Origin: Zygnema cylindricum
Lineage: Eukaryota > Streptophyta > Zygnematophyceae > Zygnematales > Zygnemataceae
Direction of reading: 5' to 3'
Assembly (NCBI GenBank): GCA_037447655.1
Contig: JBBHKE010001115.1
Coordinates: 1 to 64,000 of the forward strand
DNA length: 64,000 bases
Below the pieces are notes generated by a model. The model had not been told where the DNA came from. It was given only the letters and a program-made list of their open reading frames with translations, and searched no databases. Numbering within the stretch: the first letter of the stretch is position 1; every line of letters starts with the position of its first letter. A program made the translations under genes and the position numbers. This document shows positions 1 through 11,359 of this stretch, in pieces.

Positions 1-164
1 CAAAAATTATAACGTGTCTTTGCGACGCTTCAAAAAAGTTCAAAAAGATTCATTGCGGCAAAGACAAATTGCACACGGTGACAGCAGTCACGAGTTTTTT
101 CGACGTATACAATCATCATAAACTTAAGTAACATTTTCTTTTGTCTTTAAAAACATAAAAAAAA

Positions 165-575
165 ATGAGTGAGCTTTCACATGTCAACTCCACTCTTTCA
201 CGTGTGGTCGCTATTATTCCACATGTTTTCTTCACTTTTGTACGAAACAACGAGGAGTTTTGCCAAATTGCCAACTGGTGAGCAATTGAAACCGATACGG
301 TAAAATTCAAAGTGAAAGGCTAGTGCACCGCCAATCGTTTAACGTTTTGAAATTATCACTTTTAAAAAATAATAAGCGTTATTATCGCTAATTTGAGTTT
401 TTCAAGATTTTGAAAAAAACAATTACTCTAATTGATCCATAATGTTGATTTGGGTTCAACGGATCTACCGTCAGGATCTTCACCGTTAAATAGGTTAAAG
501 GTCAAAATATGACAAATCCTACATTGTCGCGTCTTTTTACTCTAATTAATTCATAACTCTAATTTGGGTTTTCTC
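165..575 (+). repeat. Left arm of a long inverted repeat (family A)
   Basis: About 400 bp that reappears, reverse-complemented and diverged, at 3935-4250. Shared landmarks in order are a TTTCAC(A/G)TGTC block, a TATTCCAC block, the segment GTGAGCAATTGA, and CGCGTCTTTTTACT. The arms enclose about 3.3 kb with no recognisable gene. This could be a large non-autonomous DNA transposon with long terminal inverted repeats or two separate copies of one repeat. No target-site duplication could be assigned. Confidence 0.6.
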
Positions 576-1735
576 ACGTATAATTAATACGCGGTCACAG
601 TAAAATAGGTACGATCTCATTCTGCCTTTTTGAGCGTAGTTTTATGTGCGATCGCAATAATTTTAAAATAATTTTAATGTTGTTCTAACTGGCTAAAAAA
701 ACATTAGCTCTAAAAGCTATTCACGGCCTGCCCATCCCGTACTCAAACTGTCACAGTTTTAAACGGATGTCGGTGGAAGCTTTCCGGCGTGTACAGGTGT
801 CCACTCTTCCGTACATTCGGATCTTTTCGGAACTACATTCGGATTTATTCGGATCCTGTAGGTGGTACGGTCGTACTTGAGGACGGTGGAGGGCGGTGGC
901 CATCTATTGGCTGGATAAAGCGATCGCTTCGCGGATACGGAAACAAAAAAATGAAACGGTTAGTGATACTGCTCCTGGGCAGTCGGAGAGTTTGACAAAT
1001 TCTACGCTAAATTTCTTTGTACGGAATAAATAAATGTACGGCTTATATGATCGTTTAAAAGTCGGTTTGCGATATGCGATCACCTTGAAACAGTCGTCCT
1101 TGCGAAAGAACAATGATTGGAATAGTTGCGGAAAATTCGGTGACCCGGTTTCTTTGCTAAAGCGGGGTTTCAGTCCGCCAGTTATTGTACGGAAACAAGT
1201 AATGACAGATGCTTTCAGACCGAACTGCCATCCGTACAGTAGCTCCTGCATACGCCTTTTGTTCTGATTGGTGAAGCGGAGGCTCTGACAAGTCAAACAA
1301 TTTTTAACCTTTTAATTCGAAGGAAACATCTGTACTTTCTTGCCGTACAATTGTACGAATTTTACCTACTTTGTCATTGTGCAGTCGATCTTTTCTGACA
1401 GGTCCTTTTCCAGCCTTGAAGCTATTTGAAACGCGTGCGAAAGTCAAAGCGACCGTGACAGTGAATTTTAAGTCCGAGATCTTCCAAAGGAAAAAAGTGG
1501 ATTCGCGTCCACCGTGATCAATGCCTCGTGACCTCTCGCACGTGTAAGAGATTTCATTGCTCGCCTCCATCCTCTGCGAAGGTACATGGCCTTTGCGACG
1601 CGTAACGACTTTTTTTTATTGTCTATAAATATCGTCAACGTGTCGCTGCTTGCGCGGCCGTTGCTGGCTACTGTCCCTTTGAGGAACACTTCAAGACCGT
1701 ACTCAGACATAGAGCCGAACGGAGCGATTGCTTCT
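576..1735. other. Unassigned non-coding stretch
   Basis: About 1.1 kb with only short, overlapping reading frames on both strands and no recognisable domain, intron signal pair or RNA. It is rich in the words GTACGG and GTACGA, as is much of the non-coding DNA here. It probably belongs to decayed repeats. Confidence 0.4.
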
Positions 1736-1739
1736 CAAA

Positions 1740-2450
1740 TGGGAACCAGAGGTCGCAAAAGTCAAAATTTTAGATAACCGAAACCGACCGTTTTTTTTTT
1801 TTCAAAATCTGAGTACCCGACGCCCGACCGGGTTATGTCACGCTCCTAAATTGTTACCCGTTAACCGAGACGCGTTTACGAAAATAAAAGTTAACCGAAA
1901 CTCAATTTCTCACAACTACCCGTACCCGCCGTACCCGAATAAGTAAAAAATTAGTTGTACATCTCCCGTAAACCTTCCACGATAACAATAGTACAAAGTA
2001 CAATAATGTTGGATTGTATGGACAGTACGAAATTCTTATTTTTTCTCGTTTTTTGCTTACCCGACCCTCACCGATTTTTATTTTTTTTCTATGAATCAAC
2101 TGCCCGAATCCGCTCGGCCCCCCCAAATTTGGCACCCGAATCCGTTTCGGATCCAACGCGAGCGATCGGTTAAATGTCGATCACGTTTTTGGTTGACAGT
2201 TTGCGACCTCAGATGGGAACCCAATAAACGTCGAACGATACACCGTGAATCGCTATTGCCGTTATGAAGTTATTAGCGTACCAAAGCAATTAGTGTTATT
2301 CTCTCTATTTTGGGGTTTAAGGCCTTTCGCCAAGAAAAAACTTAACTCTAATTTATGCATTATTCTAATTCATGCATTATTCGGATTTATGCATTACTCT
2401 ATTTTATGAATAACCCTAATTTACGCATAGCTCTAATTTGGGTAAGTTTT
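1740..2450 (+). repeat. Dispersed repeat family B, copy 1
   Basis: This copy matches an inverted copy at 7275-7855 over most of its length and a shorter direct copy at 51600-51830. Landmarks are a run of ACCCGA/TACCCG words, the CGACCGGGTTATGTCACGCTCC region (also in the third copy), and near the 3' side repeated ATGCATTA words that look like diverged short tandem units. The strong similarity of the two nearer copies makes the enclosed short reading frames repeat shadows, not genes. Confidence 0.75.
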
Positions 2451-2785
2451 TCGATGAGAGAGAGTACGTAGAGTTCATAGTTTTTTCGGGAAGGGCGAAA
2501 CCCCAAAGTGTTTTTGCAGCCACCAACGGGTAGGTTTTGGTAAAATTTTTGGGAATGTGGAATATTTTTTGCGATTTATACGTGAAGGAGTACATGTAAC
2601 TCCTACAACAAATTGTGAATCTCCTATTGGTCTGCGTGTACAAAAACGACAGGCCCTTAGCAACCAAAGGGCAAAGCACCTGGTCGCCCGCGACTATTAT
2701 TTTTTATCGTCTCATACTGCCTGGTTGGTCAATTTGAGGCTTTATTTAGTGTGGTCTTCAATATTGCAGAGCCTAATATGATAGA

Positions 2786-3105
2786 TATTCTTATCGTAAG
2801 TTGTGTTATGGGCTTTTCATGTGATCTTCTTAGATCGCTACTTTGATCAGCGACCGTCCGATCGCCCAAATCTGACAGTTTAAATAAAAAATACCTCAAT
2901 ACTCACAGAAAAAAAAAATGTCCGAAAGTTTTTCAAAATTTTGACATCATGTATAATTTTCTATCGATCGATGTGCAACTCAATCTTGTTACTATTGTTT
3001 TCATTTTGTGACCCATACAATATGAATATTAAGGTCATATTGTACGTTTTACATACAATAGGCATACTGTATGGGCCTACTTTCACCCACTTTTGAAAAA
3101 TGTCT
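2786..3105 (+). mobile_element. Diverged, probably 5'-truncated copy of the CATAGTTC small transposon
   Basis: This copy is similar to the complete element at 48767-49270 (which reads in the opposite direction) and to 63400-63848. Shared parts are GTTGTGTTATGGGCTTTTCATG, then TCTATCGATCGATGTGCAAC, then the inverted TACAATAGGCATA word before the 3' end. The left terminal repeat is not visible and the right one has decayed (CACTTTTGAAAAATG). Confidence 0.65.
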
Positions 3106-3934
3106 CAAACCATCATACTATTAAAAAGTAGTACTAGCCGTTTCATTTTTTTTTCCCATTTCGGCGAAGCACTCTATTTATCCAACCGTTTGATCACCAC
3201 CGCCCTCCACCGTCTTCGAGTACGACCGTACCAGCTACAGGTCGTGTGTATTCCATTCAACTGTCGGGTTAAAATAGTAAGCGGCATCCACGGCAAAAAT
3301 AAGACTTTTACGCCGAAGAGGCCATGTAACATTTGACAGAACGGCTGCAAATCCACTTCCGTCACATATTTTCAAACCAATGGTGGAAACCAGGATGATT
3401 TGAATTTATAGACAACTGACAAATGTATACCTTGGAAAGATTCCACTGACATCCATTTAAAATTGTGACAGTTTGAGTACAGGATTGACATGCCGTGAAA
3501 AGATTTTAGATTTTTTGTTTTATTGTTTCATTAACTAGTTAGAGAACAACTTTTCACTGTGTACGATTGTCGGATTGAAAAATCTGACGATTTCGATTAA
3601 AAGGCAAGGTTCTCACATTTTGACTGGTGGTCTCCAATCTTATAACGGACACGTATGTCAAGAGAAAATATGTTTTTGATGACTAAAAAAACGTTAACAT
3701 TACACCACCAATCTTTATTAGCGTAAAAAACGCTAATTTGGTGACCCCAAGTTTTTGCCCAAATTCTCAAAAAAAGTTATTAGTTATATTTTAAATTATA
3801 ATAAATGGTTTCGTTGAAAAAACCAGAATTCCTAATTACGGTTAATAACTCTAATTTATTTTTTCGCTGTTTGGAATTTTATGCTAATGGAGTTTAGCGA
3901 TGTTCTATACACCACCAATGGTTATTAGTGTTAG
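3106..3934. other. Unassigned non-coding stretch
   Basis: There are no gene-like reading frames. Two copies of a TACACC...TTATTAG terminal-repeat word lie near 3705 and 3907, in the same relative orientation, so they are probably remnants of the small element family whose best copy is at 51861-52351. Confidence 0.35.
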
Positions 3935-4250
3935 GAACAAATAGGGTTATGAATAAATTTAAGTAAAAAGACGCGACTATGTAAGATTTGAAGTATTTTG
4001 TATTTTAACCTATTTTACGGTCAAGATCCTGATGGCAAATTTGTTGTACCCAAATCAAGGTTATGAATCAATTGGAGTAAATTTTATTTTTTGAAATAAT
4101 GAAAAATCCAAATCAATACCGTATCGGTATCAATTGCTCACCAATAGGCAATTTGGAAATTACTCTTCTTTATTTCCTATAAAAGTTAAAAAAACGTGTG
4201 GAATAATGGAGACCACATGTGAAAGGAGTAGAGTCGACACGTGAAAGCAC
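3935..4250 (-). repeat. Right arm of inverted repeat family A
   Basis: Reverse-complement counterpart of 165-575. It reads, on the minus strand, the same order of blocks (TTTCACGTGTC, TATTCCACACG, GGTGAGCAATTGATACC, CGCGTCTTTTTACT). Similarity fades on the inner side near 3900 and on the outer side near 4260. Confidence 0.6.
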
Positions 4251-4259
4251 ACTTTTGTC

Positions 4260-5130
4260 AAAGCGTACGAAATTGTTAGAATGGTTAGTTGATTGCAAAA
4301 TGAGCTCAAACAATATCAACCATCAAATATTTTCTCCCAGCTTCCGTGGCTTCGCATCCCATCTAAAAGATGGCATATGGCCTATGTGAAGGCCACTAAT
4401 GGTGTGTTCATCGTGGATATTTTTCACTTTTCCACGTGGCACAATGTTATACATTCAATCTCTAAAAATTGTCCTTCTTGAATTCACCTGTTGTAACCTC
4501 AAAGGATTGATTGATTGCATATCTAAATTTGTGAAGAAAAACTTTCGACGGTTAAGGTTATCACCCATAACCTTAGAGACTCAAATGAGTCATTCATTAA
4601 CATTGTTTTTATGAAAAAAAATATTGTACGGCACTGTACGAAACGATATGACCGTCTATAAAATACCCAATTTTTCCCCTAATAGAACTTCACCCTAACA
4701 ATGTTATTAAACCAAAAATTGTGGTGATTCAAGTTGTATTATACTGTAGTCTACAAATAAAAAAACCAATTGAACCACAAAATAATAATGAAAAGGTCAG
4801 TCATGAAAAGATTTAATTCTGGACACACTGACCAACACAAAACATCAAATCACACATCCACTATGGGTAAGAGGCAGACTATACACCACTATTTTTGGTA
4901 ACACCGGTTTTTTACTTCAAAACCGTACCCGTAAAATGGTCTAACATCATGAGATCTTGTTTCTCGACATATTGGACCAATATATTTATTATCGGTTAAA
5001 CAAAAAACTACATGTCGATCATCGATGAGCGGATATCAATACACCATTTGTCGGTCGTTTAGGTATATTGCGACAAAATGGTACCCTACATGTCAAAAAA
5101 TATGTAGGTATACCCCTTTTGTTATTCTTT
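4260..5130. other. Unassigned non-coding stretch
   Basis: AT-rich sequence without a convincing reading frame on either strand, RNA gene or repeat that I can match within the window. Confidence 0.35.
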
Positions 5131-5155
5131 CTAAAACCAAAAGCATCAAAATAAT

Positions 5156-5440
5156 TTGTTTGTAGTCTTAAAGCTCACACAACCTTTTCCAAAGCTCAAA
5201 CGTGTGAACACCTACTATGTCTATATTCAACTAGACTTAAACCTGTTCACTTTTATCCGTCTATTCCATTCACATTTTTTCTCTCAAATGTTAATTTCAC
5301 TTGGAGAGACATTTCGTAAACATTATTTATTTATAAAGATAAGCGTAAGTTGTAAGCCAATATTAATTTAATCGATTCCATTATCATCTACAACATATAA
5401 CCACTAGTATTTTTTTTCTTTACCTTTTGCGAATTATTTT
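5156..5440 (+). repeat. Diverged duplicate of 8290-8600
   Basis: The order of blocks (AAACGTGTGAA or TCACGTGTGAA, then an ACCTG-rich part, a T-rich block with TTTCTCTC, a TTCACTTGGAGA or TCTCTCGGAGA block, TTTAATCGATTCC, and a T-rich tail ending in TTTACCTTTTG) is the same as at 8290-8600. It gives short in-frame peptides in both copies, but the similarity continues through non-coding parts, so I treat it as a repeat. Confidence 0.5.
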
Positions 5441-5599
5441 TTTGCTGGCTATTTTTATGAATACTCACAGACAATATAAAAAATAACAAAAAAATAATTG
5501 AACAAAGATCAAACTAAACAACCGAGTTTTTAGACACGCATCTGGCAATTACATACTTGATTCTTACAACCCCCTTTCCAAATGTGTACCCGATGTTAA

Positions 5600-6620
5600 A
5601 ATTATGTGGACTTTATAGTCTCACAAAATGCACAACTTAAATATAGCCTTTAAGATGGCCCGAAGTCACTCTAGTAAACAAAGAATAACTGCTACCCTGG
5701 CAGGCATCAACTTTGATGAACTTCACCCATGTGAAGATAGGACTCCTTTTAGTTCGCAGCAAAAGGAATCACTGAATTTGCTCAACTGAACAGTTGTTGG
5801 TGGCTGATGAAAGTCAACTCTTATATACAAATTCTCTGCGAAAGAGAGGGGGTCTAAAACTTCCAAAATCGTAAAACCCTACTCACAAACCCTATCTGTT
5901 GTGCTCTACGCCAATCAAGAGACTGTACTATATGTTAAAGTGCGACACTAAAGTACACCACACTAGTCACAAACCCTATTGATTGTGTTCTCGGCCAATT
6001 AAGAGATTATACAGTATATAAAAGTAAAACACTAAAGTACACTTGTTGCCAAATGATATGTACGGCATTTATACGTCACAAGTAATATCACAATACCTTG
6101 CATATCCAACGCTATGGTTTTGTTTTATCCTTCTCGGATATCCACTGCGGAGGTGCCATATGTCAATATGTTGCTCTTTTTGTGTAAACTGCTAAAAGGA
6201 CCATCTCGAGCTATCAACGCTGATGTGGGCGGTCTGATCACAACATTTCCTTTCCTGGCATCCATTTCATTATGTTGCATGCCAAATTTTTCGTGCGCCC
6301 GTGAAATTTCTCCTTATATATGTGCTCCAGTTTGTTCATTTTGTTAGATGCTAATTTCACGAAGGACAATTTTATTACCGTATAACACCCCATGTGTGTA
6401 TCAACATTATCTGCACAACAAATAGCTACGGACGACAACTAGGGCGGCTAGAAGGGACTCCGTAATAGAAGGATCGAATCCTAGTCAGCCCAAACGTTTT
6501 TGGTAGAGATTACTTATTCTCTCTCTCTCCTCCCTTCTTGGCTACTAAGGAGGTAACCATGGTCTACCTCTCTCTCTCTCTCCCTACGTCTCTTAGAATT
6601 TGGTCTAGTAAGAAAGGAGA
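5600..6620 (+). mobile_element. Degenerate solo LTR related to the young copia LTR
   Basis: The order of blocks follows the LTR at 31411-32452: AATAACTGC(T/C)ACCCTGGCAG, then ACTTCACCC.TGTGAAGA, then CTGAATTTGCTC, CTCTG.GA.AGAG.GGGGTC, a CCAATCA box, GTAC-rich sequence, a GGATC.AATCCT word, and a TGGTCTA.CTCTCTCTC pyrimidine stretch. There is no internal gag-pol region beside it, so it fits a solo LTR left by recombination, now heavily diverged. Exact ends are uncertain. Confidence 0.6.
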
Positions 6621-7270
6621 ATAAAGTACTAATTTCCTCTTTCAACAAATACATCAACTGGACACCGACCATACACTTGATAAAATTAGCATTTTCTTCT
6701 AAAACACAAAATCGGATGGTTAGATTTGCCGCCCAAAAGTTTGTAGAATTTGCCAAATCTAAGGTAAACAAACAAAAACATTATGACTAGATAAAAAAAT
6801 TAACGATTTTTTGTATACAACCTCACTTTTTGCTTGATGTTGGTTGACCCATTGGAAAATCAATAAAGCTTCTCCAAAGTCTAAGCATCATCTACACCAT
6901 GAATCGTTATTAGCATTAATAATGTTCTTTCTACGACCCCAAATATTAAATCTCGAACCTGAAATAGAATTGAGATGTCTAACTATTTTTTAAGGTAACA
7001 TAGGTGCTTTTTAATTCGCATTAATAACACTTATTTGGATAGTTTTGAAATGGTGTAGTTACGAAATGCGTCAGTCCGTACTAAAATTGTTTGTTATTAC
7101 GCTCAATTTTATGGAAATAGTGTAAAATGAAGTCGTTGACAAGCGAAAGTGAGTTCGCCGATATAGAAAAACGCACTCATATTTGATTCCCAGTAAAGAA
7201 GACGTGAGAAAATCACGCGAACTTGTTCTCACATGTGCGAACGTCAATTTTGTGAACACAAGCAATAACG
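6621..7270. other. Unassigned non-coding stretch
   Basis: No gene is supported. A TACACC(A)TGAATCGTTATTAGC word near 6893 and its inverted relative near 7012 suggest a decayed member of the small element family seen at 51861-52351, here only about 130 bp apart. Confidence 0.35.
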
Positions 7271-7274
7271 ACTT

Positions 7275-7855
7275 GCTATGGGAAAAATGTACCCAAATTA
7301 GAGTTACGCGTAAATAAGGGTTATTCATAAATTAGAGTAATGCATAAATCCGAATAATGCATGAATTAGAATAATGCATAAATTAGAGTTAAGTTTTTTC
7401 TTGGCGAAAGGCCTTGAACCCAAAACTAGAGAGAATAAAACTAATTGCTTTGGTACGCTAATAATCTCATAACGGCAATAGCAATTCACGGTTAATCATT
7501 CGACGTTTATTTGGTTCCCATCTGTGGTCGCAAACAGTCAACCGAAACCGTGATCGACAATTAACTGATCGCTCGCGTTGGATCCGAAACGGATTCGGGT
7601 GCCAAATTTGGGGGGCTGAGCGGATTCGGGCAGTTGATTCATAGAAAAAAAATAAAAATCGGTGAGGGTCGGGTAAGCAAAAAACGAGAAAAAATAAGAA
7701 TTTCGTACTGTCCATACAATCCAACATTATTGTACTTTGTACTATTGTTATCGTGGAAGGTTTACGGGAGATGTACAACTAATTTTGTACTTATTCGGGT
7801 ACGGCGGGTACGGGTAGTTGCGAGAAATTGAGTTTAGCTTTGTACGAGAATGTAC
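7275..7855 (-). repeat. Dispersed repeat family B, copy 2 (inverted)
   Basis: Reverse complement of 1740-2450. The long open peptide on the minus strand at 7467-7778 is nearly the same as the plus-strand one at 1955-2173. This shows that the two DNA segments are copies of one another, not that the peptide is used. Confidence 0.75.
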
Positions 7856-8200
7856 CCTAATAGCCCTAAAAAAATAACCCTAAAACGTGTGTAAATTACG
7901 GAAACTGTACGAAATGTACGAAAAATGTGACTCAGATGTACGGCAATAAACGGGAATGTACGAGAATACCCTACAAGCCCTAAAATAAATAACCGTAAAA
8001 AGTACGATAAATATGGACACCGTACATGCATTTATAACAAGTGTGAGAGTAGTTATACTGAAATATACGGAATGTACAAAAACGTACCAAAAAAGCTTAA
8101 AAAACCCCCTTAAATAACCCTAAAAGGTACGAGTATATACGGGCACTATAAATGAGTGTACCAAAATTGTACGGGTTCAAAGTAAGGTACGCATTTAATG
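7842..8200 (+). repeat. Tandem array of three ~115 bp units
   Basis: Three diverged units begin near 7842, 7960 and 8070. Each carries a GTAC word, then CCTA.(A/T)AGCCCTAAAA, AATAACC(C/G)TAAAA, and further GTAC words. The CCCTAAA words resemble the plant telomere heptamer but are not in a telomere-like uninterrupted run. Confidence 0.6.
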
Positions 8201-8289
8201 GAATTTTCAATATCGTTTGGTGCGTACCGTACGTACTATTCGTTAGTTTATACCGTGCGTAATATGCGCACGGGACATCTATGCAAACA

Positions 8290-8600
8290 AGCCTTCTCAA
8301 GACTCTCACGTGTGAAAGGGGCCAATACCTAACCTGTGACTGTTGACCTGAAACACCTGAAACTAAACCAGGTCAGAACCATTCTTCTCTCCATTTCTCA
8401 ATTTTTCATTTTTTTCTCAAATTCGGTTTCTCTCGGAGAAGCTTTGAAGAGGATTTGGATGGGCTCGCTTTTTTTTGAAGGTGAGTGTAAGTTTCTGACC
8501 AAGTTTACTTTAATTCGATTCCTTTTAGTATAAAACATATTTATATTTCTTTTCTTTTACCTTTTGAAAATATTACAATTAAATTTACGTTTATCTGTCT
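8290..8600 (+). repeat. Diverged duplicate of 5156-5440
   Basis: Companion of the segment at 5156-5440. A 65-residue reading frame (8336-8533) contains a good splice-donor-like GGTGAGTG at about 8479, so a first exon of an unknown gene cannot be excluded. Nothing downstream could be joined to it. Confidence 0.45.
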
Positions 8601-8651
8601 GGATCTAAAATCCCACCAGCTATAGCTTTAAGAAGAAAAAATAGCCAATCG

Positions 8652-8885
8652 AAACCCTAATTTCGAATCTAAATAGCGGAAGAGAAAAAGAAACCCTAAT
8701 TTCGAATCTAAATAGCGGAAGAGAAAAAGAAACCCTAATTTCGAATCTAAATAGCGGAAGAGAAAAAGAAACCCTAATTTCGAATCAAAATAGCGGAAGA
8801 GAAAAAGAAACCCTAATTTCAAATCTAAATAGCGGAAGAGAAAAAGAAACCCTAATTTCGAATCTAAATAGCGGAAGAGAAAAGG
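8652..8885 (+). repeat. 39 bp minisatellite, six copies
   Basis: Six head-to-tail units, each starting AAACCCTAATTTCGAATC and ending CGGAAGAGAAAAAG, with one or two substitutions between units. Since 39 is a multiple of three, the minus strand stays open and reads a 13-residue hydrophobic repeat (LFLFRYLDSKLGF). I regard that reading frame as a by-product. The AAACCCTAA part matches the plant telomere motif once per unit. Confidence 0.9.
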
Positions 8886-9015
8886 CTTATGCAAACAGGC
8901 TACTAAAATGTGAAGGGTGAATCTCTACCAGCCACACAAAACTGACGAGTTAATGACTGACGAGTTTATGACTGCTTTACTGCTCATTATTTTCAAATTT
9001 GGATTTTGTAGAGTT

Positions 9016-9579
9016 TCTTACGATTCATTGAAAGAATAGTATGCACGTGGAATCGGCTCGACTTTTGTACTTTTTAGAATGTATCGAAAGTACATTCACG
9101 TACATTTTCGATAAATTACTAGTATGTTTGTTTCGCGAAATACTTGTCGTTTCGTTTCGCGTCTAGAATTGTAGTACGTGTAGTTTAGTACAATAGTACT
9201 CTAGATTTGTCTAGTACTTTAGTTTTGGCTTGTCGTTTTGCAATGCTTGAGTTCTTAGTGAAATTTAGAGTATTCTAGCTTAATTAGATAGGTGGCAGAT
9301 ATTTAGACGTTTCTTGGCGGCGCACGCTTACACGTGCCGCGTCATGGTTGGTGTCTTATTTAAGGGACACCACGGACTTGTGTAATATCAATCAATGATC
9401 AATTGGAGGATTACATGGAAGAATGGAAGAGAGAAGAGAATTTGTAATTTCGGTTTTGTCTTAATGTGAAAAATTTTCCGGAATGTCTCTTCAATGTTGA
9501 TTTAATGTTTTGTAATCTGAATGCTTCTGCTGCCAAAACTATTTGTTAGTGATCTCTGATAGTATTATTGATCCTTTCA
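9016..9579 (+). repeat. 5' LTR of element C1
   Basis: It matches 14378-14949 along its whole length. The start reads TCTTACGATTC where the 3' LTR has the canonical TGTTACGATTC, and it ends in CA. A TATTTAAG box near 9356 followed by GGACACCA is a plausible core promoter. Confidence 0.88.
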
Positions 9580-9581
9580 TT

Positions 9582-9595
9582 TGGTATCGGACAGG
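9582..9595 (+). promoter_or_regulatory. Primer-binding site of C1 (initiator tRNA-Met 3' end type)
   Basis: TGGTATCGGAC begins two bases after the LTR. It differs little from TGGTATCAGAG, the complement of the 3' end of plant initiator tRNA-Met that most plant copia elements use. The two other copia elements in this window use a different part of the same tRNA. Confidence 0.7.
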
Positions 9596-10092
9596 TAGAG
9601 CTCCATTGTAATGTCTCCTTTGGTTATGGGGGAAAGGAATAAAAAAATTCCCCTTTCACTCCCTCCTGGTCAGCTACACCTCTCTCGAATTTTTGGGAAA
9701 ATCTGCCCTCCCAAAGAAGAAAGAGAGTTCAAATTTTTCCGGAGCCGCATTTGAGTCATCATTCCCCACGGATTCATTTGATCAAAATAGAGGTGTCGGT
9801 GGCTCGATGTCTGACAATCAAATGCGAGAGTATTTGGAGAATTCCATGCGTCAAATTGATGAGAAGTCCAAGGTTTGATGAAAAAGCTCACCTGATCCAG
9901 ATGGAGGAGATTCCGATGATGATGATGAAGGGGTGAAGAAAGAAAAAAACAAGAAAGGGAATAAAAGCTAGAGGATGATTCCGATTTAGAGGAGGAACGT
10001 CAAGGAGGAGTGGAAATGTTTCAATGCTCAAAAAGACCGTTGTCTTCAATGGTTGGAATTATCCTTCATAGAAGAAGTATATTCAAGCTCAA

Positions 10093-11358
10093 TTGATCTT
10101 GAGAAGTCTTTGGACAATTGTAAATGTAGAAGAAAAAATGCTGGTTGGAGATGCGAAGGCTCGTCGTTTATGGAAGCGAAAGAATCTTGCAGCCATCACC
10201 GGATTAATGCAAACGTGTTCGGTGTCCATCCATGATCATTTCCTCATGCATAACACCGCACATGGATGTTCGAAGGCGTTAGAATCCCAATCGAGAGGGG
10301 AATCCCAAAACAATGGGCAATATATGTTCTCCGATTTCATGCAATTCAAAATCAAATCCAACAAATCTTTTGACGATGTCGTGAAGAGATTCAATATTAT
10401 TGTGGAGCAACTTCTTAACAATGGGAGAGTGATCACGGAGGAGGACAAAGTAACCGGATTTTTGAATGCATTACCGGATAAGTGGATCCACCTGAAGGAG
10501 ATTTTACTTCTAAGGGAAAATAATACTTACGAATTTATTGTGAATTATTTAAAAATGGCGGAGAGTAATCGTGTCAGTTCCTCAAATGGATCTTTGGCCG
10601 CTAGATCCTAGAATGTGACCGCTCCCGAATTCGCATATTTGCATTATTTCCGCGGAATAAGGGGTGGAATAGGTGGAGGATCAAGAGGTCGTGGAAAATG
10701 GCACATTAGGAGCGGAAATCAAACACCTCGATCCGTCCAGAATGACAATCGCAACGTCTTGTGTTTCCGTTGCAATTGGCCCGGCCATATTTCGGCTTTT
10801 TATCCGCAAAAGGAGAGAGAATGCTTCAATTGTGGAAAAATAGGCCACACGATCCAGCAATGCTACTCTAAATTTAGTAGCGGAGGAGTAACAGGCGGTC
10901 GCGGTTTTGGTGGTCGCTGCCGCGGGCGTGACAATGGTCGCGGTCGTGGACGCTATGGCGGCCATGGCGGCAACCATAGAAATTCCGTCGACTTGGGTAA
11001 TTTTGAAGGAGGTGAAAGAGCACAGACGTTCACTTGTCTGCACCTTAGTATTGATTCACTAAATGAATCAAATGACGCACGCGAAAAAGAGTGGATCATT
11101 AACATGGGATCGTCTCGGCACGTGTGTATGGACGCTACATTGTTTGGCGATATGCGTTCACTTACCATACCAAAATTTATTACGGTCGCAAGTGGACAAA
11201 CTATCACGGTTGGTTCAATCGTTATTGTTCAATTAAATCTACCTACTTGGCACCATCTAGGAAACAAAACCATATTGCAGGCGCGTTTATTGAACGTCTT
11301 TTATATTTTGGACGGTTTTGTCAATATATTGAGCGTCAAATTCAGCGAGCCGGTGTGA
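10093..11358 (+). pseudogene. C1 gag and protease remnant
   Basis: One frame, broken by a TAG stop at 10612-10614, holds a copia-type Gag (UBN2-like helical part, e.g. FLNALPDKW) and two CCHC knuckles. The first, CFRCNWPGHISAFYP, lacks its last cysteine. The second, CFNCGKIGHTIQQC, is intact. An arginine-glycine-rich stretch follows. The aspartic protease motif, normally DSGAS, has decayed to WIINMGSSRHVC, so the active-site Asp is lost. The frame then shifts. Confidence 0.85.
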
Positions 11359-11359
11359 G

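Noticed and set aside
1955-2173. 72-residue frame found twice (also 7467-7778, minus)
   Set aside because: Explained by duplication of repeat family B. The third copy at 51600-51830 does not reach this part, and there is no sign of codon selection.
8628-8894. 88-residue repetitive protein on the minus strand
   Set aside because: A 39 bp tandem repeat stays open in any frame without a stop. There is no start context or flanking gene.
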